64,000 nt of DNA from Aphelenchoides besseyi. Its lineage: Eukaryota > Nematoda > Chromadorea > Rhabditida > Aphelenchoididae. The position numbers were made by a program, and so were the translations under genes. Shown one piece after another: positions 43,615 through 55,073 of this stretch. The notes under the pieces are model-generated. The model had not been told where the DNA came from and ran no database searches. It saw only the letters and a list, made by a program, of their open reading frames with translations. The stretch's first letter is position 1. The number at the start of each line of letters is the position of its first letter. Location: the NCBI GenBank assembly GCA_024699855.1, contig JAMPIQ010000002.1:3038001-3102000 (forward strand). Reading direction: 5' to 3'.

Positions 43615-45684
43615 AGGCGGATCACATCTTTTTCGTTTGCTGTTAATTGTGAACATTTCGTTATTAAACTGTTATTTTAATTCCCAAAACAAAGGAGCTT
43701 CCGTTGCAAACTTTGTACGTCAGTCATCGGTCTACGAACTAGAAAGCAAGATTGTTGTTATTCCCGCTAACAAAATTTGGTCTTTGGCACATCCGGTTAT
43801 TTTAGTTCTTCAACCGATGATGAGCTTTGCATGTTGTCGCGTGTTCGACACTTGAGAAATTGAGACGAAATTCACAGTTCGGACCAACGGTTTAGTTCCT
43901 GAATAGGAAATGAGCGAATATGGACGCCAATTCGATTAGGTAGTTGAAGTCGTCTCTCTTTTTGAACTCCCACACTTCAACGCGAAATAAAATTGAACGT
44001 TTAAGTTGTTGTTCGATTGACGATTCGGTGACCGAACTTTCAACCAAATAGCGAAAGTTCACTACTTCGTGTTTTTATGACCTTCCTAGCTATGCGTCTT
44101 CAGAACATCAAACAAATTGGCTGAGCTTCCGTCCATTTGCTTTGTCTCGCAAACAATCGAAATCTGTTTTTTCTTTGAATTTAATTATGCGAAATGTTAC
44201 ACTCCAACTCATTTCCAGTACTTTCGATTAGCGACCCCCATCCGAACGGCGATGCTCATCTGCAGGAACAAGTCGACCGTTCTCGTTGTGCCGTTCACGT
44301 TGAATCCACGGAAGGGCGAGAGCGGGGATTCGAGTTTTGCTAAAATTAAACTGCCCGTTTGAAACGAGTTCCGTACGCAGGAAATGAATTTTCGCTTTTG
44401 AGGCTGTGGTTTGGCACGACTGCGCAATCGAACTTTTCATCGTGACCATTGACGCCTACGTTTCCAATTAACGGCATTTTTGTTTTGTTTTTGAACGAAC
44501 TTCCGTTTACGCTGATCATTAGAACTTTGATGCGCGTGCTCGAAAATCTTCGAAGGGCGGGAAGATAACTTCACGGCCACTAATCAGGTTTGAACGTGCG
44601 CTTCGGCACTTCGCTTGGAGTTGTTGCACTTTACTCCTCTTGGGATCTCAATTCGACAAGAAATTCGCGGTAAGCATCTCAACGCCGCAAATGGGCCCAA
44701 TCCATCCGTGTGCATCAAGAACAGACAAGTGGATTGTCGCTCGGCGTCATCTTCAAATGAACGATGAAGACACAAACAGGAATGCAAAGTAAATTGCCGG
44801 TTTGAGCAGATGGAAATCGTTGTCGCATCAACACTACGTACGTTGAAACGACTATCGATTAATGAAAGGCGGAGGTTAATTGGCGGATTGACCAAACGAC
44901 TCTTTCTAATTAGCCAGTTGAACGGAAAATTGCGTAAAATGGAGCCCATGAAAGTTTTCGATGTTGGCTCGTCGTGTTCACACTCTTGTTTATGTTCACA
45001 TTTCTTTTCTTTGTCAACATTAAATGTGGCGGGGGTTTGATTCAAAAGTTGGCTTTCAGCGGCCGCCTGTTTTGATCATTCGGATAAAATTAGGCGTGAC
45101 TCTACGGCACCCGTCGGTCGAACATCCCTGAGGTCGTCACAGCCAAAAGACTTCCGGTGCCCAAACAATAAACGACTGCACCGCGGGAGTCATTCATGTA
45201 GAACGAGCATCCTTCGATTACTTCCAAATTCGATGATTTCTGGTGATAACCGTTCTTTCACATGGGATGTTTACGTTTTTACGAAACTTGTTAATGGACT
45301 GTCTGACAAATTATGCAAATCCCGTGGTTTATGTTTACACTGTAGTCGATTTACATGTCATTTGTTGCTGAATGGCAATTGGGTTTCAGTTTGTTTGGCA
45401 CTTTCATCGTTCAGTAAAAAGGACGGCATTTAGTCTAATTTTGGCTCCATGTGGCTAGTTTGCACCGTTTAAATTCGACTTTTAGTCGATGACAGACCGC
45501 CCTCTAGTGACACTTTTGGCAACAAACTTTCCGATTCGAAACTCACTTGCGGGTTGTCCGTTTGCTCTTAACGTGTTGTCGGGAAGATTGATAGAACTGA
45601 AAGATTACCGTCTATTTAGTTGTCTCAATTAAAAGACCACGAACTGCGAATGAAGAAATCAAGACTTCTAAGCTCTGACTAACA
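43615..45684. other. 2-kb gene-poor stretch
   Basis: No supported gene; frames such as minus 44584-45045 (153 codons) have no recognised motif. Probably holds control elements for the GPCR gene. No RNA gene seen. Confidence 0.4.
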
Positions 45685-47456
45685 ATGGAACCGTGTGAAG
45701 GTGAACCACCACTCTTTCAACTCGACGATCCTTCAACTCAACAGTTCATTAAGTATCTCGGCGAATTCAGAGCGTATGTCAGCTGATAGTATGAGCAAAG
45801 AGAGTTGTTGTTCGGTTTAGATTCTACGGTCCAATTCACGGTTATATTTGTGTTTTCCTGTGCATCTTCGGCTTCTTTTCCAATGCAATTCATGTGATCG
45901 TTTTGACGCGAAGATCAATGCGAGGAAGCGCTGTAAATGCCATTATGGTAAGTGACCAGTATGACTCATTGAACTAAATTTCATTTTAGACGTGTGTCGC
46001 AATATGTGATATGGGTGAGTATATTTAAGCGTTTATTGGAGAGAAGAAGTCGGTTGATTTTGATTCGTTCACTTTCATTTACAGGTACAATGGCTTCATA
46101 TTTGGTTTACATTCTTCATTTTGTTTTGCGCAGTCGTGATGCACGGGATTGGTAAGAAGTATGATCGTTTAATGACTTTGAGTTATTTAGTGAAAATGTC
46201 ATGACGTTTGTTTGGATGTGGTTTCTTCTCGGCCACATGTGAGTTTATGTTCACCAAAGAAACTTCTAAGTTGTTCATTGCAGGTTTTTGAGCATCACAT
46301 TGCACACTACGACTTTGTGGTTGGCAGTAGCAATGGCTTTCATGCGAAGAATGACACTTCACGCAGCAACTTTGAACTCAAAATACCAAAACTCTCGATT
46401 AGCAAAACGAATTAGTTTGGGTGTTTTTATTTTGGTTGTTTTGTTTTCCCTCCCGACGGTTATGGTTCACGAGATTGTCGTTTATCGAGAGGATGTCTGG
46501 AGACCGGCTACGAACAAATGTCAAGCTTATGATTATGCTGACAACTATACTGAACCGATGTATACTCTCGCTGTAATTAAACGCTATTTAACTTGTTTGA
46601 AATCTTCAATTTCAGCGTTCTCCGCGTGCTCATCAAAACGGTTGTCGTTATTTCAAATTGAACCTGTGGTTGACTGGACTTCTTTTCAAAGGTAATTACG
46701 CACAGTCAATTGCATTGAATCATCGCTTCAGTTGTTCCATGTATTTTGCTGGTCATTCTTAGTAGCAGTTTGTTGGTTAAATTACGACGTGCAGAACAGA
46801 AACGTCGAGTTTTGTTGCTGAATAGTGGAAGTGATGGAAGTAAACGGTAATTGAGCTGTCGATTCAAACCGAATTGTAGAAACATTTTAGTATTGCTTCT
46901 GATCGAACCACAGCACTTTTGCTCACAATTTTGGGCGTCTTCCTTGCAACTGAACTTCCTCAAGGAGTTCTATCGTTGCTCAGTTCGTTGTATACAAATG
47001 ACATTCATCATGTAAATTACGTCGACTCAATCGAATACTCTTGCATCAATTGCAGATTGTCTATTTTATGCTCGGCGATCTTCTCGATCTACTTTCGCTC
47101 GTCAACTCGTCTGTAAACTTCGTTCTTTACTGCTTAATGTCTTCGAGGTTTGTAGACATTACAAGACGTTCTTTGGACTAATCAATTGCAGGTATCGGCA
47201 CACTTTTTGTGCCACAGTTCTACCTGCTGCGTTCTTCTTCAAATGTTCAGAAACCGCTCCGCATATCAATTCCGCTCATCTAACGAATACCGATTTTCCT
47301 TCGCGCTTATTTGCAGTTCGTAACGGCGATATCAACGAGAATTGGGCGAATCCAATCACACGTAGAAGATCAAGTCCCGGTATTCGATTACTACGACAAT
47401 CGATGGATGAGTCAGCCAGAATTCCACTGTCAGCGCGACCTTCGCGTGTGGCTTGA
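45685..47456 (+). CDS. Rhodopsin-like peptide GPCR (dromyosuppressin-receptor-like)
   Basis: Seven-helix receptor most like nematode DMSR/Srw FMRFamide-type receptors. Many exons; first is 45685-45773 (MEPCEGEPPLFQLDD). TM1: FYGPIHGYICVFLCIFGFFS, NAIHVIVLTRRSMRGSAVNA (GN-type Asn). TM2 MTCVAICDMGTMASYLVYIL. TM3 SITLHTTTLWLAVAMAFMRR: the usual DRY/WRY is replaced by FMRR. TM4-TM5 KRISLGVFILVVLFSLPTVM and WRPATNKCQAYD loop. TM6 TTALLLTILGVFLATELPQG. TM7 SLVNSSVNFVLYCLMSSRYR, i.e. NFVLY in place of NPxxY. Arg/Ser-rich tail ends PSRVA, stop 47454-47456. Ligand not known. Confidence 0.85.
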
Positions 47457-47611
47457 AAAGTTTGAGAGTGATCATACACTTCGAAAACTAACCTCTTTCG
47501 TTTACACGAATCTCTAAAATGTATGATCTCGTCTTTGTTTTCTCGTGCATTTATTATTCAACACACAAAGTCTAGTAAATAGGTTTTATTAGCAGTTGTT
47601 CGAATTCACGA

Positions 47612-49264
47612 TCATCGTATTAGACGCGTAAGATCGACGGCTTCGGAGTGCTCTGTAACACCCGGACAATGAGCTTCACATTCCTTTTGACTTTTGATGC
47701 TTTCGTCCAAATGAACTAACTCGCCGTGACAATAACCCCAAGGATAAGCAACGCATTTGTTCTGGTGTCTGAACCATCTTATCGTAAACTGACTCGGAAA
47801 TCCGTTTTTGCAGATTGTTCGAAAATTCGAACGTTGACAGTTTTTTCGAGCTGCAAATGGGCAATTAGCTCTCTATTCTATCTGTCGAAGAGAATGACAT
47901 AAAAGGTCGATTAATGAAACTTGTACATGAAAATTATTCTGGGGACATTCGAACATCAAAAAATTAACTGTTACTGAGAAGTTAAAGCTTGTAAGCAGGA
48001 AGATTACCGAAGAAAATAATCCTCAAACTATACGTTGAACTTACGAGCAGCAGTTGAACTATCAATTGCACTATTGAACTCAAAATCCAACGGGTCCCTG
48101 GACCGCAAAGCAACGAGTTCTGCGCCAAAAGGAGCCGGATTGTCCATCTGTTGACGAGCGTTCACGAAATTAGTTCCCTTCACTCCATTTAAACGTTGTG
48201 GAACTCGATTTTGTGTCAAAAAATTGAAAAGATCCGACTCGCGGAATTCGGCTGAGGATAAACACAATGCTTCACAGTCGTCTTGAGTTCGCAAAGTTCT
48301 GTCGTTACTAATGGAAAGACCTAATAGTCGTATCAGAAATGTTTGTTGGATGAAATTACCTGGACAGTAACCAAAGATATACGATTGACATTGACCATTG
48401 AGAACATACCAACGAATAACCAGTTGAGCTTTTTGTGTCTCACCGTCTCGCCATTGACAATCCCGTTGCAACGGTTGTCGTCGACAATCGATATTTGGCG
48501 GCAATGAACGTCTTAGTGGAGGTTGTGATGTGGTTATAGCGTTTTGAGTGGTCACAACAGAACGTGTCGCCGACAGTGTTGCAATAGTTGATGCTTGGAG
48601 AATCGAAGCTAAACGTTTTCATTAGACAATTGTTCTTATGTTAGTGAGTTAAACGAGGAAAGTGTTAAGGGTTTATTTAAGAAGACAGTTAACAATTCGA
48701 ATTACCGTCGGTAATCGCTTTAACCGGCGCCCTTCGGATGTCTTTAGCTTGATTAGACCACTAAAATAAAAAATACAACGTGTAAATTTACAAACATAGT
48801 ATATCGAGTTAAAACCAGCGGACCTCTTTATCGTCAACAATTACGACTGGAACGTTGGGAACGTTCGGAATGTCAGATGAAACGGACGGTTCGGTGGGTT
48901 TCGTTTGTTCCTCATACAACTCATACAATAAGTCGAGGTTCGGACAACAGATTCCGGTTTTTGAAGCACCGGAGAATTCACACGTGAACCCCTCGGGACA
49001 TTCAATGTCTAGAATTTTAATTTTAAATCCTCAAAATCCAGAGAAAACACTACAGCACGGAAACACTTGATCTTCTCCTTCGAGTAGCGGAAACGATCTG
49101 CCGTCCGCACACGTTTGTGGAGTAGTCGTCGAGATGATCGGTTGTATTGCGGCTAAATCAAACAACTGGAATCGCATTCCCGCATTAAACAAACCTGAGT
49201 TTCCAATCACAATCATCATCTCAAACACGAATAAACCAAAAACTATTCGAGTTCGGATCGCCAT
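47612..49264 (-). CDS. Secreted protein with lustrin-type Cys repeats and two Kunitz domains
   Basis: Likely extracellular protease inhibitor or matrix protein. Signal peptide MAIRTRIVFGLFVFEMMIVI from ATG 49264. A lustrin-like Cys-rich unit has TCADGRSFPL...FPC...CPEGFTCEFSGASKTGICCP. A Pro/Val-rich linker (PSVSSDIPNVPNVPVVIVDD) follows. Kunitz 1: DCRRQPLQRDCQW...RWYVLNGQCQSYIFGYCPGN...DDCEALC (C1-x8-C2, C3-x7-C4, C5-x3-C6). Kunitz 2: NCQRSNFRTICKNGF...FTIRWFRHQNKCVAYPWGYCHG...KECEAHC (C1-x8-C2-x18-C3-x7-C4-x16-C5-x3-C6). After C2 the likely P1 residue is Gln in domain 1 and Lys in domain 2, so domain 2 could inhibit trypsin-like enzymes. Stop at 47612. Confidence 0.8.
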
Positions 49265-50232
49265 CTCGATGTATTAGGAACGTCGACTGTTGCGCAATGA
49301 GTCTAATCTCGAGAATACAATCGACGACGTGTGATCGTTCTTGATCGTAAGCTTCAATCGAACACTCGAGACGTTGAGGGCGATCAAGTGGACTCTGCGG
49401 ATGATGAATGTAATCGTTTGTCATAAGAGACGCGTGCCGTGCGCCCAATTGCACATCCGATTTCTTGTTTTTTTGTCTTCAGCTTGTCACCTTTAATTCG
49501 TCAATTGGCCGCTGTGAAAAGATGCCGACCGTCGATAGCGGTGAAGTTTGTGCAAATATTTTCGCATCCTCTGCTCCTCAATAACAGCAATCCGCATTCC
49601 AAAGTCGTCGATTTGCTCGGCAGATAACGACACCGAATTACCTATCTTATCCCCAAAATTTTTAGCGTCAATGCAAATTTCACTTTTATTTCAAAAGACA
49701 AGAAAAACAACTTCAATTCAAATTGCAACAACGTTGGAATTGGTGCCGAAAAAAAACTTTAAAGTTTTCTGCCTTTTTTCGATGACAAAATTTTCTGTAT
49801 TTTCGAGAAGAGAATGTCCGGGTGGTATCAGAAACCTTATAATGTCAAATCGTGTACAAAGAATCAGTTTGCTGAAACGGTTTACCACAACTTTCTGGAC
49901 AACCTTCTTAGTCGTTTTATTCGAGCAAATTCAAAGATGTCGACAGCAATGACCTAAACAAATGGAAATTGATCATTACAAAAAATTGACCCGATCCGAA
50001 ACTTATCCCGAAAACACCACTTGTTTCAGGGGCGCAAAAGCAGTGAGTGCCAATGCGTCGGTCAACCGCTGGAACACCTATCGGATCCATGCGACGAATA
50101 GCGGTGGCGGTTAGCGGAGTTCCTTCCGTCGCGATCCGGTCACTCGCACCGATATGCGCATTCAGATTTTTCTCGATGGACCAAACTTATCGCGACATTC
50201 TTGACTTGAACTCATTAAACTGTTTTTCAGAA
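49265..50232. other. Divergent intergenic stretch
   Basis: Between the Kunitz gene and the MATH-BTB gene. A plus frame 49548-49952 (134 codons) is open but basic and without any recognised motif; TTTTTCAG at 50223-50230 marks the acceptor before ATG 50233. Confidence 0.35.
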
Positions 50233-51800
50233 ATGGCTTCCACTTCGAACGATTCGACCGTAGCGATTTGGTGCATCGACGATTACGTGAAACGCTATAG
50301 ACAGGCGTCCATCGATGATTGGTGGATAAGCGAACTGTTCGCCTTTGATCATCCCCAATTCGGACCCATTAAGTTCTATTTGCGGTTCACACCCAAATAC
50401 GACATCGAGCCGTCGAATGCGTGCATTGAAATGCATATCATGGACCCTCCGGCAACCTCGTCAATCTCCCTAAATTGCAACGCGTGGATTGAAACATACG
50501 ACAAGCGGCGTTATCGAACCAAAGGTGAGTTTACAAGTTTACTGTTTTTGAATTCCGTTCTTTAGGCCTCAATCGTCCCGTCGAAATAAAAGCGGACTCA
50601 AAGTGTTGGCGTTCGTTTTTATCGGCGAAAAAAAAACGCGAATTAGTTCATTGGCAAACAATCTTTGTTTGCTTGCGTTTGCGTTATCCGGTAAAAACAG
50701 TCGGTTCAATTTCCGACACGAACGCATTGCACTGTTGGTCAATCCCGGACTTGGCCCCTCAATTCGCCGACATCAAAACGGGGACACCATGGGAAAGCGA
50801 AGAGTTCACGGTTCCCCAACTCGAAGCCGTCAAATTTGCGATAGTCTTCTATCCGCGCGGCGACGGTGGCGATTACCAAAATCGTTGTGCACTTGAACTG
50901 AAAGTGAACACGTTTGGTGTCCATTCCAAATTGGCCATCCAATTCGAACTTTGGTTGGAAAACGCGAGTCGCCGACTGCGCAAAATTTGTAAGTTTCTTT
51001 TTCCCATTCTCTAGTTTTTTCGGTTTCAGCATTCAATCATGATTTTTTGAATGGTGCGGCTCATGGCTGTTCGCACTACGAAACGCTAATCCGACTTGGG
51101 AAATTCATTGTCGAAGGCCCGTTTAGCATCTATTGCAACATTCGTCCAATCACCGCCTTCGTAGCTCCTCATCATGAACCGATTTTCGATCAGGGGTTTG
51201 CATCCTTTTTCAACAATCCCTTCTTCTCGGATGCTGAAATTCACGTCGACAACAAGATTTTCAAGGTTGATATTTATTTGCTTTATTCACACCCAAGTTT
51301 CAATTTAGATTTGTAGAGCAATTGTTTCTGGCAGCTCTCCAATCTTTCGCGCAATGTTCGACAAGAAAATCAAAGAACAAACGAGCGGAGTGGTTAGAAT
51401 CGACCGTTTTGAAGTTGCAATGGTCGAAAAGATGCTCATTTACATCTACGAGAACAAGGTTGACAATCTGAACGACATTGCCGCTGAACTTTTGCCCGTT
51501 GCCGACTACTATCAAATCGACAGTCTTGTGGTGCGTTTCTCCGCTTTTGTGCTCTTACATTCTATTTTTCAGAAAATTTGCGTCGACTCGATCGTTACCA
51601 ATTTGACCACCAAAAACGTGCTCTCGGTCCTCCAACTGGCTTTCGATCGTCCGCATCTCAAAGAGTTGCGCGTCCGCGCATTGAAGTTCACTTACGCGAA
51701 TTACAATGAAATACGCCAACTCGATGGCTTTGAAGAGTTTTTCGACAGCCAACCTGAAATTGCCAACCAATTACTCGAAATTTTCCCTTTTATCCGTTAA
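50233..51800 (+). CDS. Double-MATH plus BTB protein (SPOP-like ubiquitin-ligase adaptor)
   Basis: Cullin-3 adaptor by family knowledge: MATH binds the substrate, BTB binds CUL3. ATG lies 2 nt after a TTTTTCAG acceptor. MATH-like region 1: MASTSNDSTVAIWCIDDYVK, WISELFAFDHPQFGPIKFYL, CNAWIETYDKRRYRTK. MATH-like region 2: SDTNALHCWSIPDLAPQFAD, KFAIVFYPRGDGG, LAIQFELWLENASR, SHYETLIRLGKFIVEG. BTB: DAEIHVDNKIFKICRAIVSG, SSPIFRAMFDKKIKEQTSG, EKMLIYIYENKVDNLNDIAA, ELLPVADYYQIDSLKICVDS, and a BACK-like helix end (NVLSVLQLAFDRPHLKELRV). The BTB HKAIL-type motif reads ICRAIVSG, so the normal Lys is missing. Such genes expand fast in nematodes. Stop 51798-51800. Confidence 0.82.
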
Positions 51801-52533
51801 ATGTCTAAAACACTTCTACTACAACCAAAACCCATGTAATGAAGTCGGTGTTCATAATTTACCTCCTTTTTATAAATTGCCGCTCAATTAAACCGAATGT
51901 CAGCTCTTTAATACCTCGTAATTTTAGAATCAACTGCTTGATTTGTAAACTAGTTTTAACTCTTGAAGCCATTGCAGTAAATGAATAACAAAAACAATAA
52001 GAAACAATGGGAAAACTGAACGAAATTTCTTATAGGACGAAAAGTGTTCAGATTTTTGCTCGCTATTGTATGTCGATTGCACTAATTCGAGAGGTTGTGG
52101 TGGTACTGCATCGTATATTGTAAAGCTGTGTATCCAGTTGGTACATTCAAGGCCGGAGCGAACCAAGTGTCTTGTCTCGCCAACCTAGTAGTCATTCAAT
52201 CAAATTTTGGATAATCTTTATTTCAAAACCAAATGCATTTCTTGTCCCGATTCACCTTGTTGCAATGCTTCGTGTTTCGCTTCACTTTGTTCTGGTTCCG
52301 GGTCCGGCTCTTTTATCTTGTATGAATTCGTAGATTTCGAAACACTTGGGCTTCACGAGCAAACTGAAAGCACATGTTATCCGTTGATTTTTCACTTACC
52401 TCTTCTTTCACTTCGCATTTGGATATGCGATATGCACGTTTGTCTTGCTCGAGTCCATCGCTACAATGTTTAAGTTAAAAACGTTTCTTCGAGTTAGTTT
52501 ATGTGTTGTAGTTTAGTTTTAATTTTATTTTAG
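51801..52533. other. Intergenic with possible small minus-strand exons
   Basis: Minus frames at 52207-52473 give SDGLEQDKRAYRISKCEVKE joined by a GTAAGT/CAG pair to FAREAQVFRNLRIHTR and stop, which could be the end of a small gene, but no start is found. AATAAA-like words near 51890 suit the BTB gene's 3' end. Confidence 0.25.
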
Positions 52534-53504
52534 ACAATTTAACAGCAATCGTACAGTAGATCGTCGCGAAAAACCCATTTTCTTGAAATACAAAACTGAA
52601 ATCAAGGCAATGGTGGAAAGATTCAAAGAACTGTGCGAACCGCAAGCAAAAAGCAAATGCGAAGATATTAAACAGTTGAGTTCAGTTGATTGGAACACAA
52701 ACTCATGGTTCTGATTTCAGAAAGGCGATCCGAGACTGTCGTATGCTTCGAGGTGTTGCCATGCGAAAAAAGCAAATGCAACCAACGTCTCTCAACGTTT
52801 GGCTGCTAAAACGAACATCAAGAACTACACCTCACTACTCACCGTAAACAACGCTTCGTCATCCAAATTTAAGATTTCGGCAATTTGCTCCAACAATGAA
52901 AAACATGTTGCCGTTCAAGGTACTAAGCCACAAGCTTGAATCGATTGACGTTCTATTTAGCTTTGATCCGATAGGGTCGTAGGAAGGAAGCAGCAGCTTC
53001 AATCTTGGGGACTAAAATCTCAGAGATGATCAACGAGTTTTATAATCGCCATCAATCGATCATTCAAAATGTAAGTTTAGTCGACTCTACCGATATTTTT
53101 TTCGATTTAGGCGATTAAATTGGAAGAGAACATAGTCGAAGAACGAAAAAGAAAAACGGATCTCCACTACAAAGAAAAACTCGACGAGATTGAAAAGGAT
53201 ATTGATGTCGTGGATTTGGAGCAACAAATCGCAATTTATTGTAAAAAATTACCAATTATTTTTATTTTGATGTTTTGTACGGGTATTTGATTGCAATCTT
53301 TCCGACCTCTTATTGTTTATGTGACTTATGAAGTCTTCCTTACACATAAATTTGATTGAACTAACTTGACTTCTTTTCTAACTTTGCAGACGTTCGAATT
53401 GATCTGTTTATAGTACAGGCTAATGGCCAGACTCATGTCGTGAGTGACTGTACGTTTGAGTTCTTTCGTAAACAGGTCGATGAAAGAATAACACGTAAAA
53501 TGTA
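52534..53504 (+). CDS. Uncharacterised coiled-coil protein
   Basis: I do not recognise the family. A consistent exon chain can be read: 52534-52674, 52721-52842, ~52874-52918, ~52976-53070, ~53112-53239 and ~53390-53504 (last exon least sure). It gives REKPIFLKYKTEIKAMVERF, KELCEPQAKSKCEDIKQ, KAIRDCRMLRGVAMRKKQMQ, FRQFAPTMKNMLPFKGRRKE, GTKISEMINEFYNRHQSIIQ and LEENIVEERKRKTDLHYKEK, LDEIEKDIDVVDLEQQIAIY. Heptad-like spacing and charge suggest a coiled coil. The 5' end is open: no ATG before MVERF fits the frame at the first acceptor, so an upstream exon is likely. It could alternatively stop at ~53290 by intron read-through. Confidence 0.45.
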
Positions 53505-53656
53505 ATTGTTGACATTACGATTCGAAAGACTTGAAATGCAACTATACGTGGAATGTGCGTGAACCCACGATTTTTGAACTCTGGAATTTGATATGAAATT
53601 GGTTGCCATGGATATGACTTGAAGTTAATGAAACCGCACGAATTTGTTATGCACAT
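53420..53656 (-). other. Candidate 78-residue one-helix membrane protein
   Basis: Open frame from ATG 53656: MCITNSCGFINFKSYPWQPI ... RIVAFQVFRIVMSTITFYVL, FFHRPVYERTQTYSHS. One membrane helix followed by a basic tail, the shape of small mitochondrial inner-membrane subunits, but I cannot assign it. It is antisense to the doubtful last exon of the coiled-coil gene, so only one of the two readings is likely right. Confidence 0.25.
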
Positions 53657-53867
53657 CAACTACTGCTCCTATTTGCAGTATGTTGACAGATGTTGTTAAC
53701 ATTCCAGCAGATTGAACTAGTACCGAATGGAGAGTACAAACTTGGTTTCAATAACATCTGAAGACTTGATTTAATCGTCGTTTTAGTTTAGTAATCATCC
53801 AAGAGAAATAAATGTTGAAGGCCAAATGGTTTCAATGTAACGAAACACTTCATCGACATTATACGCT

Positions 53868-54221
53868 ATGATTATCGGAATTTTCCAAGTTTTCCTTCAT
53901 TTAAATGTTTACTGTGTAAAACCGGTAAAGATGATTGATGGGAACGTTCATTTGCTTCCAGATTGGTCGTTTGAGTCGATTTATAAACATTGTGTAAAAG
54001 ACCATCAAACACAGTCATTGAAGATTCTGTTTCATTGGGCATCAACGAGAACGCTAAAATGGTCTTCGAAGATGGGATGTGGGCTAACCAGAATCAAGTT
54101 TATTTTCGATAAAAATACTGTTTTGCAGTTTTCAATTATCTGTGAATTCCGCAACCAGCACTACAATTGGATTTTTGTAGGTGATCGGCTGAGTCAAGAA
54201 ACTAGATTGAGCGTGTGTTGA
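53868..54221 (+). CDS. CAP/SCP-like secreted protein, partial or decayed
   Basis: Begins MIIGIFQVFLHLNVYCVKP, a possible signal sequence. Further on, HWASTRTLKWSSKMGCGLTR followed by FSIICEFRNQHYNWIFVG resembles the end of CAP (SCP/TAPS) domains, where W-x-x-[ST]-x-x-x-GCG...VC-x-Y-x-P-x-GN is usual. The GN/Pro of the last motif and the earlier His/Glu cavity motifs are not visible in 117 residues, and no further exons are found. It may be a truncated copy or a single exon of a larger gene. 54222-54544 shows no other coding signal. Confidence 0.3.
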   Translation: MIIGIFQVFLHLNVYCVKPVKMIDGNVHLLPDWSFESIYKHCVKDHQTQSLKILFHWASTRTLKWSSKMGCGLTRIKFIFDKNTVLQFSIICEFRNQHYNWIFVGDRLSQETRLSVC

Positions 54222-54544
54222 CAGGTCGATACTGACCAAATACGATAAAAGGAGTTTGAATAGCCGCGTTGCCCAATGGTATGAACGGGTACCGATGCAA
54301 CGAGCTTTTATGTCTTGAAAAGTTGCTCTATAACAAACCTAGTTGTATACGTGATTTGTGTCCTTTATCACGATTTGAAAGCCTAACTTTGCGTACTTTG
54401 TCTCAAACAAATGATTCATCATCTGATGAGTCAAAAAAACTCGAACTGCACTTGATTGGACGCGGCAGTTTATTTCAAACAATTGACTGTTTGTCAACAC
54501 GAACTGCTGGTCATAATTGAAAAGCCATTAGTTTTCAGTCAAGA

Positions 54545-55073
54545 ATGCTCAACATTAGCAATGGCTTGCTCACTGTCGTTTTGTTGTTCGCCGTATCTTC
54601 GATTCCTATCACTATGGGTTCAAGCGAAGAATCCGAAGAAGTAATAACCGGTGGCTGGACCCAAGAGGATGTCGATTCCGATACGATTAAGGTAATTTTG
54701 AATTGAATCTTCTTTACAACAATTTTACAGGAATTCGCCCAAAAGGCGGTCAACAAATTGAACCAACAATCCAACGATCAATATATCGTGAATAAGATCT
54801 TGAGCGCCAAATCTCAAGTTGTGGCCGGAACCAATTACAAGATCAAAGCAGAGTTCGGTCGTATTACCTGCAAGAAGGTTCACCAGAAAAGAATTCCCAC
54901 ATAACGGATTGAGTTTAGGGGGAGGTTTGCGATGAAGACGAATACGTTCAATCAACGACAGTTTACAAGGTAAGTTCTTTGATCTTTTATCGTGGTTTAT
55001 TTGCTCATTATAGATCAGGGTTTTCGATCAACCATCGACTCAAACCGAGAGAATTACCTTCATTGAGGACTAA
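54545..55073 (+). CDS. Secreted cystatin (cysteine protease inhibitor)
   Basis: Type-2 cystatin that should block papain-like cathepsins. Exons: 54545-54691, 54731-54877, 54919-54969 and 55014-55073. Signal peptide MLNISNGLLTVVLLFAVSSI. GGWTQEDVDSDTIKEFAQKA contains the N-terminal Gly needed for inhibition. KLNQQSNDQY precedes SQVVAGTNYKIKAEFG with the QxVxG loop intact. TCKKGEVCDEDEY holds two Cys. The C-terminal hairpin loop reads VFDQPSTQTERITF, so the usual Pro-Trp is Pro-Ser. About 134 residues, normal length. ATG lies 6 nt after TTTTCAG. Weaker binding to some cathepsins is inferred from the missing Trp. Confidence 0.9.

Noticed and set aside
44584..45045. 153-codon minus frame
   Set aside because: Cys content looked interesting, but spacing has no repeat and no signal peptide is present.
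49548..49952. 134-codon plus frame upstream of MATH-BTB
   Set aside because: Basic, low conservation signs, no splice into the next gene in frame.
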